A stretch of 64,000 nt of DNA from the NCBI RefSeq assembly GCF_000219605.1, contig NC_015740.1, forward strand, positions 2,852,001 to 2,916,000. Reading direction: 5' to 3'. Made by a program: the position numbers and the translations under genes. Source of the DNA: Stutzerimonas stutzeri. GTDB taxonomy: Bacteria > Pseudomonadota > Gammaproteobacteria > Pseudomonadales > Pseudomonadaceae. Each line of letters opens with the position of its first letter. Position 1 is the stretch's first letter. The notes under the pieces are model-generated. The model had not been told where the DNA came from. It saw only the letters and a program-made list of their open reading frames with translations, and made no database searches. Shown here piece by piece: positions 18,258-27,896 of the stretch.

Positions 18258-19091
18258 CTAGGGGCCAGCAGAATTAGCTGTCATGGCTAACACATTACGT
18301 TCGCTCGGCCGACGTGCACCGGCGACCAGCTTGTCGACCGCCTTCGCCGCCGCCACCATGCCGAAACTAGCAGTGACCATGGTGACCGCACCGAACCCTC
18401 CAGCGCAGTCGAGCTTGACGCCTTCGCCAACGAAACTCTTGCTCTGGCAGACGCCGCCGTCCGGCTTCGGGTAGCGCAACTGCTCCGTGGAGAACACACA
18501 GGGCACGCTGTAGGTGCGCCCCGGCGTGCGCGAGAAGTTGTATTCGCGACGCAGCAGCGAGCGCACCTTGGCCGCCAGCGGATCGTTGAAGGTCTTGTTC
18601 AGATCGGCGACCTGAATCTGCGTCGGGTCCACCTGCCCGCCCGCCCCGCCGGTCGCGATGATCTGGATCTTGCGGCGCTTGCACCAGGCGATCAGCGCCG
18701 CCTTGGCCGGCACGCTGTCGATGCAGTCGATGACGCAGTCCAAGCCTTCTGTGATGTACTCGGCCATGGTTTCGCGGGTGACGAAGTCGGGCACGGCATG
18801 AACCCGACATGCCGGGTTGATGGCACGGATGCGCGCGGCCATTTCGTCCACCTTCGGCTTGCCCACCGCACCCTCCAGCGCATGGATCTGCCGGTTGGTG
18901 TTGGTGATACACACATCGTCCAGGTCGAACAGGCTGATCTCGCCGACGCCGCTGCGTGCCAGCGCCTCGGCCGCCCACGAGCCGACACCGCCGATGCCGA
19001 CCACCGCCACATGAGCCGCCGCCAGCCGCTCCAGACCGAGCCGGCCATACAGACGGGCAATGCCGCCGAAACGCTGTTCATCGATAGACAT
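18258..19091 (-). CDS. tcdA: tRNA threonylcarbamoyladenosine dehydratase TcdA (CsdL)
   Basis: This 277-residue E1-like ThiF/MoeB-fold protein has the ATP-binding motif [17 protein letters not shown] near residue 31-48 and [17 protein letters not shown]. The block [19 protein letters not shown] is typical of CsdL/TcdA. It uses ATP to cyclise t6A37 in tRNA to ct6A, working with the CsdA-CsdE sulfur system. The ATG at 19091 follows GGGGAG. It is divergent from dapE across 128 bases. In many pseudomonads tcdA and csdA-csdE lie near dapE, and that neighbourhood supports the call. Confidence 0.9.
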   Translation of the reverse strand: MSIDEQRFGGIARLYGRLGLERLAAAHVAVVGIGGVGSWAAEALARSGVGEISLFDLDDVCITNTNRQIHALEGAVGKPKVDEMAARIRAINPACRVHAVPDFVTRETMAEYITEGLDCVIDCIDSVPAKAALIAWCKRRKIQIIATGGAGGQVDPTQIQVADLNKTFNDPLAAKVRSLLRREYNFSRTPGRTYSVPCVFSTEQLRYPKPDGGVCQSKSFVGEGVKLDCAGGFGAVTMVTASFGMVAAAKAVDKLVAGARRPSERNVLAMTANSAGP

Positions 19092-19219
19092 GCCGACTCC
19101 CCGGAGAAAAACCTGGCGATTATAAGACCTCGCCGCGTGCCGACCACTGCATCCGGCCGTCACCGCAGCCCCGGCTTTGCTTTAATATGGCGCCTTTTCC
19201 CCGCCGTACCGGAGCCGTG

Positions 19220-20368
19220 ATGACCGCCCCCGCCCTCTCCCCGACCCTCGAACTGGCCTGCGAGCTGATCAACCGCCCCTCCGTGACGCCGCTGGACGAA
19301 GGCTGCCAGCAGCTGATGAGCCAGCGCCTGGCGGCTTGCGGCTTCGCCATCGAGCCGATGCACATCGAGGACGTGGAGAACTTCTGGGCCATTCGCGGCA
19401 ACGAAGGCCCGGTGCTGTGCTTCGCCGGCCATACAGACGTGGTTCCCACCGGCCCGCTGCAGGCCTGGCAGAACCCGCCGTTCAGTGCGCGCATCGACGA
19501 ACAGGGCATGCTCCACGGTCGCGGCGCGGCAGACATGAAAGGCAGCCTGGCCGCCATGGTCGTGGCAGTGGAACGCTTCACCGCCGACCATCCGGACCAC
19601 AAGGGACAGATCGCCTTCCTGATCACCAGCGATGAGGAAGGCCCGGCGCACCATGGTACCAAGGCGGTGGTCGAACGCCTGCGCGAGCGCGGCCAGCGCC
19701 TGGACTGGTGCATCGTCGGCGAACCCTCGAGCACCAGCCTGGTGGGCGACGTGGTGAAGAACGGTCGCCGCGGCTCGCTGGGCGGTACGCTCACCGTTCG
19801 CGGTCAGCAGGGCCATGTGGCCTACCCCCATCTGGCGAAGAACCCGATCCACCTGGCCGCGCCGGCACTGGCCGAGCTGGCTGCCGAACACTGGGACGAT
19901 GGCAATGAGTTTTTCCCGCCGACCAGCTTCCAGATCTCCAACCTGAACGCCGGCACCGGCGCCACCAACGTCATCCCCGGCACGCTGGAAGCGGTGTTCA
20001 ACTTCCGTTTCTCCACCGAGTCGACAGTCGAAGGCTTGCAGCAACGCACCGCGGCGATCCTCGACAAGCACGGTCTGGACTGGAACGTGGACTGGGCACT
20101 GTCCGGCCTGCCATTCCTGACCGAACCGGGCGCGCTGCTCGACGGCGTGGCCAAGGCCATCCGCAGCGTCACCGGCCGCGAAACCACGCCGTCCACCAGC
20201 GGCGGCACCTCGGACGGACGCTTCATCGCCACCCTGGGTACCCAGGTGGTCGAGCTCGGCCCGGTCAATGCCACCATCCACCAGGTCGACGAACACATCC
20301 TGGCCAGCGATCTCGATGTGCTGACCGACATCTACTACCAGACCCTGGTGAACCTGCTGGCATGCTGA
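19220..20368 (+). CDS. dapE: Succinyl-diaminopimelate desuccinylase DapE
   Basis: The 382-residue M20-family zinc hydrolase contains GHTDVVPTG (first zinc ligand His and bridging Asp), [19 protein letters not shown] (catalytic Glu and ligand) and the C-terminal [10 protein letters not shown] (last His ligand). It cleaves N-succinyl-LL-diaminopimelate to succinate and LL-DAP in lysine and cell-wall precursor synthesis. The start at 19220 follows GGAG, and the frame upstream to 19187 is not conserved. The last codons overlap rlmA by seven bases, so the two are very likely cotranscribed. Confidence 0.95.
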   Translation: MTAPALSPTLELACELINRPSVTPLDEGCQQLMSQRLAACGFAIEPMHIEDVENFWAIRGNEGPVLCFAGHTDVVPTGPLQAWQNPPFSARIDEQGMLHGRGAADMKGSLAAMVVAVERFTADHPDHKGQIAFLITSDEEGPAHHGTKAVVERLRERGQRLDWCIVGEPSSTSLVGDVVKNGRRGSLGGTLTVRGQQGHVAYPHLAKNPIHLAAPALAELAAEHWDDGNEFFPPTSFQISNLNAGTGATNVIPGTLEAVFNFRFSTESTVEGLQQRTAAILDKHGLDWNVDWALSGLPFLTEPGALLDGVAKAIRSVTGRETTPSTSGGTSDGRFIATLGTQVVELGPVNATIHQVDEHILASDLDVLTDIYYQTLVNLLAC

Positions 20369-21168
20369 TCTGCCCGATTTGCCAGGCGCCGCTGAGCGCG
20401 GTGGACAACGACGTAGCCTGCCCGGCCAACCACCGTTTCGACCGCGCGCGTCAGGGCTACCTGAACCTGCTCCCCGTGCAGCACAAGAACAGCCGCGATC
20501 CGGGCGACAACCAGGCCATGGTCGAAGCACGGCGACGCTTTCTCGACGGCGGCCACTACGCGCCCTTGGCCCGACGCCTCGCCGAGCTGGCCGCCGAGCG
20601 CGCGCCGCAACGCTGGCTGGACATCGGCTGTGGCGAAGGCTACTACACCGCCCAACTGGCCGCCGCGCTGCCGGATGCAGAAGGCTATGCACTGGACATT
20701 TCCCGCGAGGCGATCAAGCGCGCCTGCAAACGCGCCCCGCAACTCGAGTGGCTGGTGGCGAGCATGGCCCGCGTGCCGCTGGCCGATGCCAGCTGCGACC
20801 TGCTGGCCAGCGTGTTCAGCCCGCTGGACTGGCAGGAAGCACGACGCCTGCTCTCGCCCGGCGGCGGGCTGCTGCGCATGGGCCCGACCCGCGAGCACCT
20901 GTGGGAGCTGCGCGCGCGGCTCTACGACGAGGTACGCGACTACGATGACGAGAAACACCTGTCGCTGATTCCGGACGGCATGCGCCTGACCCACAGCGAA
21001 ACCCTCAGCTATCAACTGCAGCTGGACGACGCCCAGCCCCGCGCCGACCTCCTGGCGATGACCCCGCATGGCTGGCGCGCCAGCGCCGAGCGCCGCGCCG
21101 CCGTTATCGACACGCCGCTGACGGTGCGGGTTGCGATACGCTACGACTGGATCGAACGAATTTCCTAA
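20362..21168 (+). CDS. rlmA: 23S rRNA (guanine-N1)-methyltransferase RlmA-like
   Basis: This 268-residue protein has an N-terminal zinc ribbon (CPICQAPL at 4-11, then CPANHRF near 20-26), typical of RlmA/RrmA. It is followed by [19 protein letters not shown] and a Rossmann SAM site ([15 protein letters not shown] near residue 86-100). E. coli RlmA methylates G745 of 23S rRNA. It overlaps dapE by seven bases. The four-metal-ligand pattern and the SAM motif are all present, so the enzyme is probably active. Confidence 0.88.
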   Translation: MLICPICQAPLSAVDNDVACPANHRFDRARQGYLNLLPVQHKNSRDPGDNQAMVEARRRFLDGGHYAPLARRLAELAAERAPQRWLDIGCGEGYYTAQLAAALPDAEGYALDISREAIKRACKRAPQLEWLVASMARVPLADASCDLLASVFSPLDWQEARRLLSPGGGLLRMGPTREHLWELRARLYDEVRDYDDEKHLSLIPDGMRLTHSETLSYQLQLDDAQPRADLLAMTPHGWRASAERRAAVIDTPLTVRVAIRYDWIERIS

Positions 21169-21227
21169 GGCAAACGCCTCGATAGCATGCGAGGCAGGCC
21201 AAGGCACAACACAGAAGGCAGTCGCCC

Positions 21228-21599
21228 ATGCGTCAACCCGATATCGAGATCTACCTCAGGGATGCCAGCCAGGAAGCCGTCGGCGAGTGGCTGGCAGAGG
21301 CCATCGGCCCCTGCTCCGCCTGGCAGCAGAAAGGCCAGACCTTCAAGTGCAACGCCGCCGGGATTCCAGTGACCTGGCTGCCCAAGGCGGTCGGCAAATG
21401 GCACTGCCTGCTCCTGGAAAGCGACGCCACGCCCTGGGCCGATGACCTGGCCTGTGCGCGCGCGGCACATCAGGCCCTGGGTGTGGAAATCCGCTGCGCA
21501 CCGGGTGGCTGGCAGGAAGAGGAAGCCGAGGAAGAGGCCGACCGCTGGATTCGCGTCAGTGCCGACGGCGAGGAAGAAATCGTCTGGCGCACGGGTTGA
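21228..21599 (+). CDS. Conserved Pseudomonas protein of unknown function
   Basis: This 123-residue acidic cytoplasmic protein has no signal peptide or membrane segment. The first 80 residues look compact (EIYLRDASQEAVGEWLAEAIG, then GIPVTWLPKAVGKWHCLLLES). The tail is strongly acidic (EEEAEEEADRWIRV). I do not recognise a domain. It lies 59 bases after rlmA on the same strand and may share its transcript. The upstream spacing contains no strong terminator. Length and composition are plausible for a real gene. Confidence 0.62.
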   Translation: MRQPDIEIYLRDASQEAVGEWLAEAIGPCSAWQQKGQTFKCNAAGIPVTWLPKAVGKWHCLLLESDATPWADDLACARAAHQALGVEIRCAPGGWQEEEAEEEADRWIRVSADGEEEIVWRTG

Positions 21600-21673
21600 T
21601 CGCACCCGGGTTGTGAAACACCCACCAGGAACCAGCAGATTGGCCCTTGGTGGTCTGCAGCGGAGCGTCGCCA

Positions 21674-21703
21674 AAAAACAAAGCCCGTCATCAGGACGGG
21701 CTT
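21674..21703 (-). terminator. Intrinsic terminator for the cold-shock gene, probably bidirectional
   Basis: A 9-bp stem AAGCCCGTC / GACGGGCTT with a five-base loop is followed on the minus strand by TTTGTTTTTT, 19 bases past the cold-shock gene stop. On the plus strand it ends CGTTCTT, so it may also stop transcripts from 21599. Confidence 0.85.
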
Positions 21704-21722
21704 CGTTCTTCTGCGACCGGAG

Positions 21723-21932
21723 TCAGAGGCCGGCGACGTCCTCGGCCTGCAGGCCTTTCTGGCCCTGGATCACCGAGAATTCCACCTGCTGCCCCTCGGC
21801 CAGCGAGCGATGGCCTTCGCCACGAATGGCGCGGTAATGCACGAACACGTCGGCGCCATTACCCCGCTGAATGAATCCATAGCCTTTTGCATCGTTGAAC
21901 CACTTGACGGTCCCGGTTTCGCGCTCAGCCAT
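21723..21932 (-). CDS. Cold-shock domain protein (CspA family)
   Basis: The 69-residue protein is a single cold-shock domain with RNP1 (KGYGFIQRG) and RNP2 (DVFVHY) and the start [11 protein letters not shown]. It binds single-stranded RNA or DNA and acts as an RNA chaperone. The frame remains open to 22088, but the cold-shock domain begins at [12 protein letters not shown], so ATG 21932 was chosen. About 190 bases separate it from the next gene upstream, enough for the long 5' leader usual in this family. Whether it is cold-induced cannot be told. Confidence 0.93.
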   Translation of the reverse strand: MAERETGTVKWFNDAKGYGFIQRGNGADVFVHYRAIRGEGHRSLAEGQQVEFSVIQGQKGLQAEDVAGL

Positions 21933-22130
21933 TACCACTTCTCCAACTCGCTTTTTGTTATTCCTCGGAAGAGGGTTTGCACAGCCTGGCCCTCGTGCAT
22001 TCGTCAGCTTGCAAATGCGACTCGAAAGCAGCCGTCGCCGGAGTATAAGCCAAGGATTTCTGCTGTCAGCCCCTTTTCCGTCTCGCATTGTCCGTCTGCA
22101 CGACGGCCGTGGCCGCCGTGCCGGCCAGCG

Positions 22131-23966
22131 TCAGGCACTACGGCGGCGACGCCACAGCCACAGCGCGAGCACGCCCAGCGTCAGTACCAGCGGGACCAGC
22201 GCGATATTGGCGAACTTCAGCGTACGTCCCAGCGCCTCGATATCGGCGTTGAGCTGGTAGCGCACCTCGCGCAGCTCTTTGCGGATGCGCACCTTCTCTT
22301 GCAGGAACTGGCGCAACGCCTGCTCCTGCTCGCCCGTGAGCTCCAGTGCCTGTTCGGGGTCCGGGCTCTGCAGGTCGGCCAGCTTCTGCTCGGTATCGGC
22401 CAGGCGCTGCTGCAGCACCTCCTCCTTCTCGCGGAAACGATCCTCGGCCTGGCGCTGCAAGGTTTCCACTACCGTGAACGGACGGGTGAAGCGACCGCGC
22501 GAACGCACGCTGATCAGCGCATCGGTGCCGGAGAGATTATCCAGCGCGTTGATCACGAAGGCGCCGTTGTCCGCCCAGGGCTGCGGAACGCGCTGACCGA
22601 AGAAGTCCTGCACCTGCACCCACATGCGGTCGGCCAGCATGTCGGTATCAGCCACCGCGATGACGTTGATGTTCTGGCTCTCCTGGATGCCCTTCTCGCG
22701 CCCTTCGATACCATTGGGGAATGCCGTCTTGGCCGGGCCCTGAATACGCGCTGCCAGGGTATAGCGCTCGCCGGTGGGCTCGAAGCCGAGTAGCAGGGTC
22801 TCCGGGTTATCCAGTGTGGCGAAGCGTTCGGCATCCACCGGCATGGCGTATTCGGAGCTGCGCATCAGCGGGGTGAAGCGCGTGGTCGCCCCTTCCAGCG
22901 GTTCGAGAATGCCGGCACTGCCAAGCGTGATGTTCTCCAGCGCAGCGATGCTCACGTCATCCTGGTCCAGCGCGGCGCGCGGCAGGCTCAGCCAGCCGGC
23001 ATGCCGAACCGGCCGGCGCTCGGCGCCCATGCCCACCGACATGCCGTAAGCGGCATCGGCCAGCGCCTTCTTCGGCAGCATGCGCACGCCCCAGGCCTTG
23101 AACAGCGGTTCCAGATCGGAGACACGCTCCTCGCCGAACTCGCCCGGGCCGATGCCCATGCCCGGATCGATCTCGCTATGCGGATCGAGGAACACCAGGA
23201 GCTTGCCACCGCGCAGCACGAACTGGTCGATGGCGAACAGCGTCTGCTCGGGCAGATCCTTCGGATGGATCAGCAGCAGCACCGATACATTGGTGGGGAT
23301 CAGATCGACATCGCGCTGCAGGCTCTCGATATGGAACAGCTGGCGGACTTCCTCCAGCACCATCCACGGCGGCGTCGCCTGCTGCGTGCGCATGTCGAAG
23401 CCCCCGGTCAGCTGCAGGCCGGAAAGCACACCCACCACCGGCAGCTCGGCAGTCGCCAGGCTCTGAACCAGGCGGCTGACCTCGTACTCGAGAAACTCCT
23501 CCTGATCCAGCGGGAAGAACGGGATGATCTGCGTATTGCCCTCGGCATTGGTGCCGGCCAGCCCGAAGTAGACCTTGTCACCGCCCTGGTTGAGCGGTAC
23601 CGCCTGCAGGCCGAACTCGGCGGCGCGGTCTTCTTCCTCGGAGAACGGCTGCGGATCGATCACGTGCAGCTTGAGCTTGCCGCCAGAGGCGCGCTGATAG
23701 GCACGCAGCATCTCCTCGACCCGACGCGCATAGTTGCGCAACGCGACCAGGTCCTTGGCGGTCTCGTCCGAATAGAAGAAATGCAGCTCGATGGGTGACT
23801 GCAGCCCCTCGAGGATGCGCTCGGTACCTTCGGAAATGGTGTAGAGCTTCTGCTCGGTCAGGTCCAGCCGGGCATTGGTCAGCAGCGTGCCGGTCAGCCC
23901 GTTGAACAGCAGGAATGCCAGCGCGATCAGCAGCAGCCCGGCACCGGAATAGATGACTCGTTTCAT
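22131..23966 (-). CDS. GldG-like auxiliary protein of an ABC exporter
   Basis: The 611-residue protein has one N-terminal membrane helix (about 8-28), a large periplasmic region and a C-terminal membrane helix (ANIALVPLVLTLGVLALWLW) ending in a run of Arg. The block GLQSPIELHFFYSDETAKDL and the sequence LLLIHPKDLPEQTLFAIDQFVLRGGKLLVFLDP are characteristic of GldG/ABC-type auxiliary proteins. In Bacteroidetes GldAFG takes part in gliding. In pseudomonads the same set exists without gliding and its cargo is unknown. It is the last gene of a three-gene operon with the permease and ATPase. Confidence 0.85.
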   Translation of the reverse strand: MKRVIYSGAGLLLIALAFLLFNGLTGTLLTNARLDLTEQKLYTISEGTERILEGLQSPIELHFFYSDETAKDLVALRNYARRVEEMLRAYQRASGGKLKLHVIDPQPFSEEEDRAAEFGLQAVPLNQGGDKVYFGLAGTNAEGNTQIIPFFPLDQEEFLEYEVSRLVQSLATAELPVVGVLSGLQLTGGFDMRTQQATPPWMVLEEVRQLFHIESLQRDVDLIPTNVSVLLLIHPKDLPEQTLFAIDQFVLRGGKLLVFLDPHSEIDPGMGIGPGEFGEERVSDLEPLFKAWGVRMLPKKALADAAYGMSVGMGAERRPVRHAGWLSLPRAALDQDDVSIAALENITLGSAGILEPLEGATTRFTPLMRSSEYAMPVDAERFATLDNPETLLLGFEPTGERYTLAARIQGPAKTAFPNGIEGREKGIQESQNINVIAVADTDMLADRMWVQVQDFFGQRVPQPWADNGAFVINALDNLSGTDALISVRSRGRFTRPFTVVETLQRQAEDRFREKEEVLQQRLADTEQKLADLQSPDPEQALELTGEQEQALRQFLQEKVRIRKELREVRYQLNADIEALGRTLKFANIALVPLVLTLGVLALWLWRRRRSA

Positions 23967-23976
23967 GTCTGTTCCC

Positions 23977-24708
23977 TCAGGCGGCTTTCTTCAGATCGAC
24001 GACCACGGCGGTGGCCGCCAGCCAGGCGACGATCAACGTGACGAAATACAGCAGGTCACGCAGGTCGATCACGCCCTTGCTGATGGAGTCGAAACGGATC
24101 AGGAAGCTCAGCGAAGCCACCGCATCGATCAGCCACTGCGGCGCCCAAGCCAGCGCATCGAGCACCATCGGCAGGCCGCTGACGATAAACAGGAAGCACA
24201 CCGCCACCGAGAGGATGAAGGCGATCACCTGGTTCTTCGCCAGCGCCGACATGCAGGAGCCGATGGCCAGAAAGGCACCGGCCAGCAACCAGCTGCCAAG
24301 ATAGCCAGCGACGATCACGCCATTGTCCGGCTCACCCAGGTAATTGACGGTGATGACCATCGGGAACGTCAGCAGCAGCGCGATCCCGGCAAAAACCCAG
24401 GCGGCGAGGAACTTACCGGCGACCGCCTCGAAGCGGGTGATCGGCAGCGTCATCAGCAGCTCGATGGAACCGGACTTGCGCTCCTCAGCCCACAGGCGCA
24501 TGGCGATAGCGGGTACCAGGAACAGGTAGAGCCAGGTATGAAAGCTGAAGAAGGGCGTCAGGTCCGCCTGGCCGCGCTCGTAGAAACCGCCCAGGTAGAA
24601 GGTAAATACCCCGGACAGCACCAGGAAGATCACGATGAACACATAGGCGAGCGGCGTGGCGAAATAGCTGCCCAGCTCGCGCTTGAAGATGACCGGCAAC
24701 TGGCTCAT
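23977..24708 (-). CDS. GldF-like ABC transporter permease
   Basis: This 243-residue protein has about six membrane-spanning helices and the pattern AEERKSGSIELLMTLPITRFEAVAGKF near residue 75-101, typical of ABC-2 and GldF permeases. It overlaps the ATPase gene by four bases (ATGA type) and is 10 bases ahead of the GldG-like gene, so the three are one operon. The transported substrate is unknown. Confidence 0.88.
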   Translation of the reverse strand: MSQLPVIFKRELGSYFATPLAYVFIVIFLVLSGVFTFYLGGFYERGQADLTPFFSFHTWLYLFLVPAIAMRLWAEERKSGSIELLMTLPITRFEAVAGKFLAAWVFAGIALLLTFPMVITVNYLGEPDNGVIVAGYLGSWLLAGAFLAIGSCMSALAKNQVIAFILSVAVCFLFIVSGLPMVLDALAWAPQWLIDAVASLSFLIRFDSISKGVIDLRDLLYFVTLIVAWLAATAVVVDLKKAA

Positions 24709-25628
24709 AGCGCTTCCCCTCGCGTCAGGTTACGGAACACCTCATCCAGCCGGCCGCGCTCCACGTCCAGCTCGGTGACGGCCCAGCCCTGCTGGGCGAT
24801 CAGCGCGTTGACCTGCGGGAAGATCACGTGCCCGGGCTGCGCCAGTACGGTCAGGCTGTGCTCGCGCTCGTTGCGCTCGACACCGGCGACACCCGGCAAG
24901 GCCGCCAGGGCGACTTCGTCCAGCGGCGCATCACTGACCAGCGTGACCGCCTGGTGATGCTTCGAGCGGCTTTCCAGCTCCAGCGGCGTGCCATCGGCCA
25001 CCAGCCGGCCATTGGCGATCACCACCGCGCGGGTGCAGACCGCACTCACCTCTTCGAGAATATGGGTGGAAATGATGACGATCTTGTCCTGCGCCAGCCC
25101 CTGGATCAGCTGGCGCACCTGATGCTTCTGGTTCGGATCGAGCCCATCGGTGGGCTCGTCGAGGATCAGCACGTCAGGGTCGTGCAGGATCGCCTGGGCC
25201 AGACCGACACGCCGCTTGAAGCCCTTGGACAGCGTCTCGATGCTCTGCCCCAGCACCTTCTGCAATTCCACCTGGGCGACAGCTGCATCGACCCGCTGAC
25301 GCTTGTCCGCACCGCGAAAACCGCGCACTTCGGCGATGAACTCGAGAAAGCCACGCACCGTCATGTCGCCATAGCAAGGTGCGCCTTCGGGCAGATAGCC
25401 GATCAGCCGCTGGGCCTGGAGGGTCTGGGTGCGGATGTCGTGACCGAGGATGCGGGCAGTGCCGGATGTCGGCGCGAGAAAGCCGGTCAGCATCTTCATC
25501 GTGGTGGACTTGCCGGCCCCATTGGGGCCGAGGAACCCCAGCACCTCTCCGCGCTGGACCTGGAACGACAGGTCGTCGACCGCGGTGTGCTGGGCAAAAC
25601 GCTTGGTCAGGTTGCTTATTTCAATCAT
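24705..25628 (-). CDS. GldA-like ABC transporter ATP-binding protein
   Basis: The 307-residue ATPase has Walker A (GPNGAGKST near residue 35-43), the signature LSKGFKRRVGLAQA, Walker B (VLILDEPTDGLDP) and the switch His in IIISTH. A C-terminal domain of about 90 residues follows, as in GldA-type exporters. It is the first gene of the operon with the GldF-like permease and GldG-like auxiliary protein, and it powers that exporter. The start at 25628 is an ATG at the edge of a 261-base divergent region. Confidence 0.9.
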   Translation of the reverse strand: MIEISNLTKRFAQHTAVDDLSFQVQRGEVLGFLGPNGAGKSTTMKMLTGFLAPTSGTARILGHDIRTQTLQAQRLIGYLPEGAPCYGDMTVRGFLEFIAEVRGFRGADKRQRVDAAVAQVELQKVLGQSIETLSKGFKRRVGLAQAILHDPDVLILDEPTDGLDPNQKHQVRQLIQGLAQDKIVIISTHILEEVSAVCTRAVVIANGRLVADGTPLELESRSKHHQAVTLVSDAPLDEVALAALPGVAGVERNEREHSLTVLAQPGHVIFPQVNALIAQQGWAVTELDVERGRLDEVFRNLTRGEAL

Positions 25629-25740
25629 GGGCTCTCACCAGTGCGCACAAGGCCTGGCGTGCCGCCGCGCGACCCGAGCCAGGCCCTGCAAAAATGCCGG
25701 CGGAACTATAAGAACAGCTACTGGACGAATGCAACCACGC

Positions 25741-25779
25741 GGCTTGGCGGCAACGTTTGCCGGACGTTGCCGCCAAGCC
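25741..25779. repeat. Perfect 16-bp inverted repeat
   Basis: GGCTTGGCGGCAACGT is followed by a seven-base loop and its exact complement. It lies in the 261-base gap between the divergent Gld ATPase and acetyltransferase genes. It has no T tract. It could be a palindromic intergenic element or a transcription barrier. The rest of this gap holds no clear promoter. Confidence 0.7.
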
Positions 25780-25889
25780 TCCAAGCGATGCAATGGACCC
25801 CGCACAGCGCTTGGAGTACGTTCTCGAATCCATGGAAAGCGGCGATCGATCTGCCTGATCACGCCGCCTCTCAAGGTGGTTACCGACAC

Positions 25890-26357
25890 ATGTCCCTACG
25901 CTTCGGAGAAATTCCTGCCTCGCTGGCGCCAATGGAGCTGTTGCTGCTCGCCGATCCTTCGCCGAGCAAGGTGCGCTCGTATCTGGCGGACTCGACGTGC
26001 TTCGCCGCATCGCTCGACGGAACGGTCGTCGGCATCGGTGTCGTGCGGCCGATCGGCGAAGGCGCGCATGAGCTGATGAATATCGCGGTACGACCCACCC
26101 GGCAGAAAGCGGGCTACGGCACGGCACTGCTGGAATGGATCATCGAGCACTACCGCAGGCTGGGCACCGGCCGGCTCGAAGTGGGCACGGGGTCGTTCGG
26201 CTATCAACTGGCGTTCTATCAACGCCAGGGCTTTCGCGTAACGCGAATAGAACGAGACTTCTTCGTCGAGCACTACCCCGAGCCGATCATCGAGGACGGG
26301 ATCCGCCACATGGACATGCTGCGCCTCACGCTCAGCTATTCAGGTGATTCCGGTTAG
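25890..26357 (+). CDS. GNAT N-acetyltransferase
   Basis: The 155-residue protein has the GNAT core: strand VVGIGVVRPIGEGAHELMNIAVRP and the acetyl-CoA loop RQKAGYGTALLEWIIEHYR (Q/R-x-x-G-x-G/A form). The C-terminal FYQRQGFRVTRIERDFF fits the family. It is likely a small-molecule or antibiotic-type acetyltransferase, but the acceptor cannot be predicted. ATG 25890 was chosen because the frame upstream (open to 24828) lies antisense to the ABC ATPase gene. It is the first of several small genes in one direction that include the beta-lactamase. Confidence 0.8.
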   Translation: MSLRFGEIPASLAPMELLLLADPSPSKVRSYLADSTCFAASLDGTVVGIGVVRPIGEGAHELMNIAVRPTRQKAGYGTALLEWIIEHYRRLGTGRLEVGTGSFGYQLAFYQRQGFRVTRIERDFFVEHYPEPIIEDGIRHMDMLRLTLSYSGDSG

Positions 26358-26434
26358 CCGCGGCCAAGTCGCCGCCGCCCTTGCTGCAAACGGAGCTGCG
26401 AGCAACAGCCTCCTCCTTTGATCCGAGCACTGCA

Positions 26435-27004
26435 ATGCCGAGCCCGATCGAGTTCGAAACCGAACGCCTGTTCATGCGGCAATGGCGCCCGAGCGACCGG
26501 GCGCCCTTTGCCGAACTGAACGCAGACCCGCGGGTCATGGAGTATTTCCCTGCCCCGCTCGAGCGCGACGAGAGCGATGCGCTGGCCGATCGCTGCCAGG
26601 CGCTGATCGAGCAGCGAGGATGGGGCTTCTGGGCCGTGGAGCTGAAGGCATCCGCCGAGTTCATCGGCTTCCTCGGCCTGCATATACCGATCGCCGAGCT
26701 GCCCTTTTCGCCCTGCGTGGAGATCGGCTGGCGCCTGGCCGTCCAGCACTGGCACAGAGGTTTGGCAACGGAGGCCGCGCGCGGTGCGCTCGAGGTGGGC
26801 TTCGACAGGCTGGATTTGGCGGAAATCGTGTCTTTCACCACGCTCGGCAATCAGCGTTCGCGCGCGGTCATGCAACGAATCGGCATGCGCGAGGCGAGCC
26901 GCTTCGAGCATCCGAGCATACCCATCGGTCATCCACTTCGCGCACACTGCCTGTACCGTCTTTCGCAGGTGGACTATCGGGCGCAGCGGATTGCAGGCGA
27001 CTGA
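26435..27004 (+). CDS. GNAT N-acetyltransferase, RimJ/RimL type
   Basis: The 189-residue protein begins with FETERLFMRQWRPSDRAPFAELNADPRVMEYFPAP and contains EIGWRLAVQHWHRGLATEAARGALEVGF and SRAVMQRIGMREA. These are the signature of the RimJ/RimL/YdaF acetyltransferase group. Members modify ribosomal-protein N-termini or small molecules. The acceptor here is unknown. ATG 26435 fits the family start, and the upstream frame is not conserved. It lies in the same direction as the beta-lactamase, 42 bases ahead of it. Confidence 0.82.
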   Translation: MPSPIEFETERLFMRQWRPSDRAPFAELNADPRVMEYFPAPLERDESDALADRCQALIEQRGWGFWAVELKASAEFIGFLGLHIPIAELPFSPCVEIGWRLAVQHWHRGLATEAARGALEVGFDRLDLAEIVSFTTLGNQRSRAVMQRIGMREASRFEHPSIPIGHPLRAHCLYRLSQVDYRAQRIAGD

Positions 27005-27046
27005 GCCCCTTCCGAACACGCTCCCACCTACAACCTGGTCTTGGTC

Positions 27047-27829
27047 ATGCCCGTCCTGTTGCTCTCCCTGTTGCTGCTCGCTGCTTCCGGCTTCGCCCAT
27101 GCGGAGGACGGGGCAATTGCCCGTCTGTTCGAACGCGCGGGGGTCGAGGGGACACTGGTCATCGAGTCCGTCGCCACGGGCCAGCGCTTCGTCCACAACG
27201 ATGAACGCGCCGGCACGGCTTTTCCCGCTGCGTCCACGTTCAAGGTGCTGAACACTCTGATCGCTCTGGAGGAAGGCGCCATCGCCGGGGCGGACGAGAT
27301 CATCTCCTGGGACGGCACCCGTTACGAGATCGAGGACTGGAACCGCGACCAGACCTTGAAGAGCGCATTCAGGGTCAGCTGCGTCTGGTGCTACCAGAGG
27401 CTGGCCCGGCGGGTGGGCGCGGCGGCCTATCTGCGCCACATCCGCCAGGCGCATTACGGGCAGCTGCACGAACCTGTCAACGTCACCGAGTTCTGGCTCG
27501 ATGGCTCGCTGCGCGTCAGCGCCGAACAACAGGTGGGTCTGCTGCGCCAGGTGGTCGCGCGCAGCCTGCCGTACCGGGCGAAGAGCTACGACACCCTCAG
27601 GACCATCATGCGCGTCGACAGCACGCCGGCTTATAGCCTGTATGCCAAGACCGGTTGGGCGGCTCGCGACAATCCTGGCATCGGCTGGTACATCGGCTAT
27701 GTTGAAGCCGGCGCCGACACCTGGCTGTTCGCGCTGAATCTGGACACCCGCGATGCGACCGATCTGCCCCTGCGCCAGCGGATCGCGCTGGATGCGCTGC
27801 GGGCGAAGGGCATACTCCCGGCCCAGTGA
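27047..27829 (+). CDS. Class D (OXA-type) beta-lactamase
   Basis: The 260-residue precursor has a signal peptide ([19 protein letters not shown]) and the class D motifs. S63-T-F-K66 holds the nucleophile and the lysine usually carboxylated. S111-C-V and K201-T-G follow, with W150 in FWLDGSL. The usual Y-G-N motif is Y137-G-Q139, an Asn to Gln change. It hydrolyses beta-lactams in the periplasm. The spectrum cannot be read from sequence by eye. No integron, insertion sequence or recombination site is adjacent, so it looks resident in the chromosome. An in-frame TTG at 27041 is the only alternative start. Confidence 0.9.
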   Translation: MPVLLLSLLLLAASGFAHAEDGAIARLFERAGVEGTLVIESVATGQRFVHNDERAGTAFPAASTFKVLNTLIALEEGAIAGADEIISWDGTRYEIEDWNRDQTLKSAFRVSCVWCYQRLARRVGAAAYLRHIRQAHYGQLHEPVNVTEFWLDGSLRVSAEQQVGLLRQVVARSLPYRAKSYDTLRTIMRVDSTPAYSLYAKTGWAARDNPGIGWYIGYVEAGADTWLFALNLDTRDATDLPLRQRIALDALRAKGILPAQ

Positions 27830-27896
27830 TTCTTCCAATGGTCCGCCGCAGCAACCCGGCGACGCCGCGTTCCACACCACACCAAACGGAGCCGCC

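Noticed and set aside
19160..20692. Minus-strand open frame (510 codons) opposite dapE and rlmA
   Set aside because: dapE and rlmA have intact catalytic motifs on the plus strand. The opposite frame has no conserved sequence.
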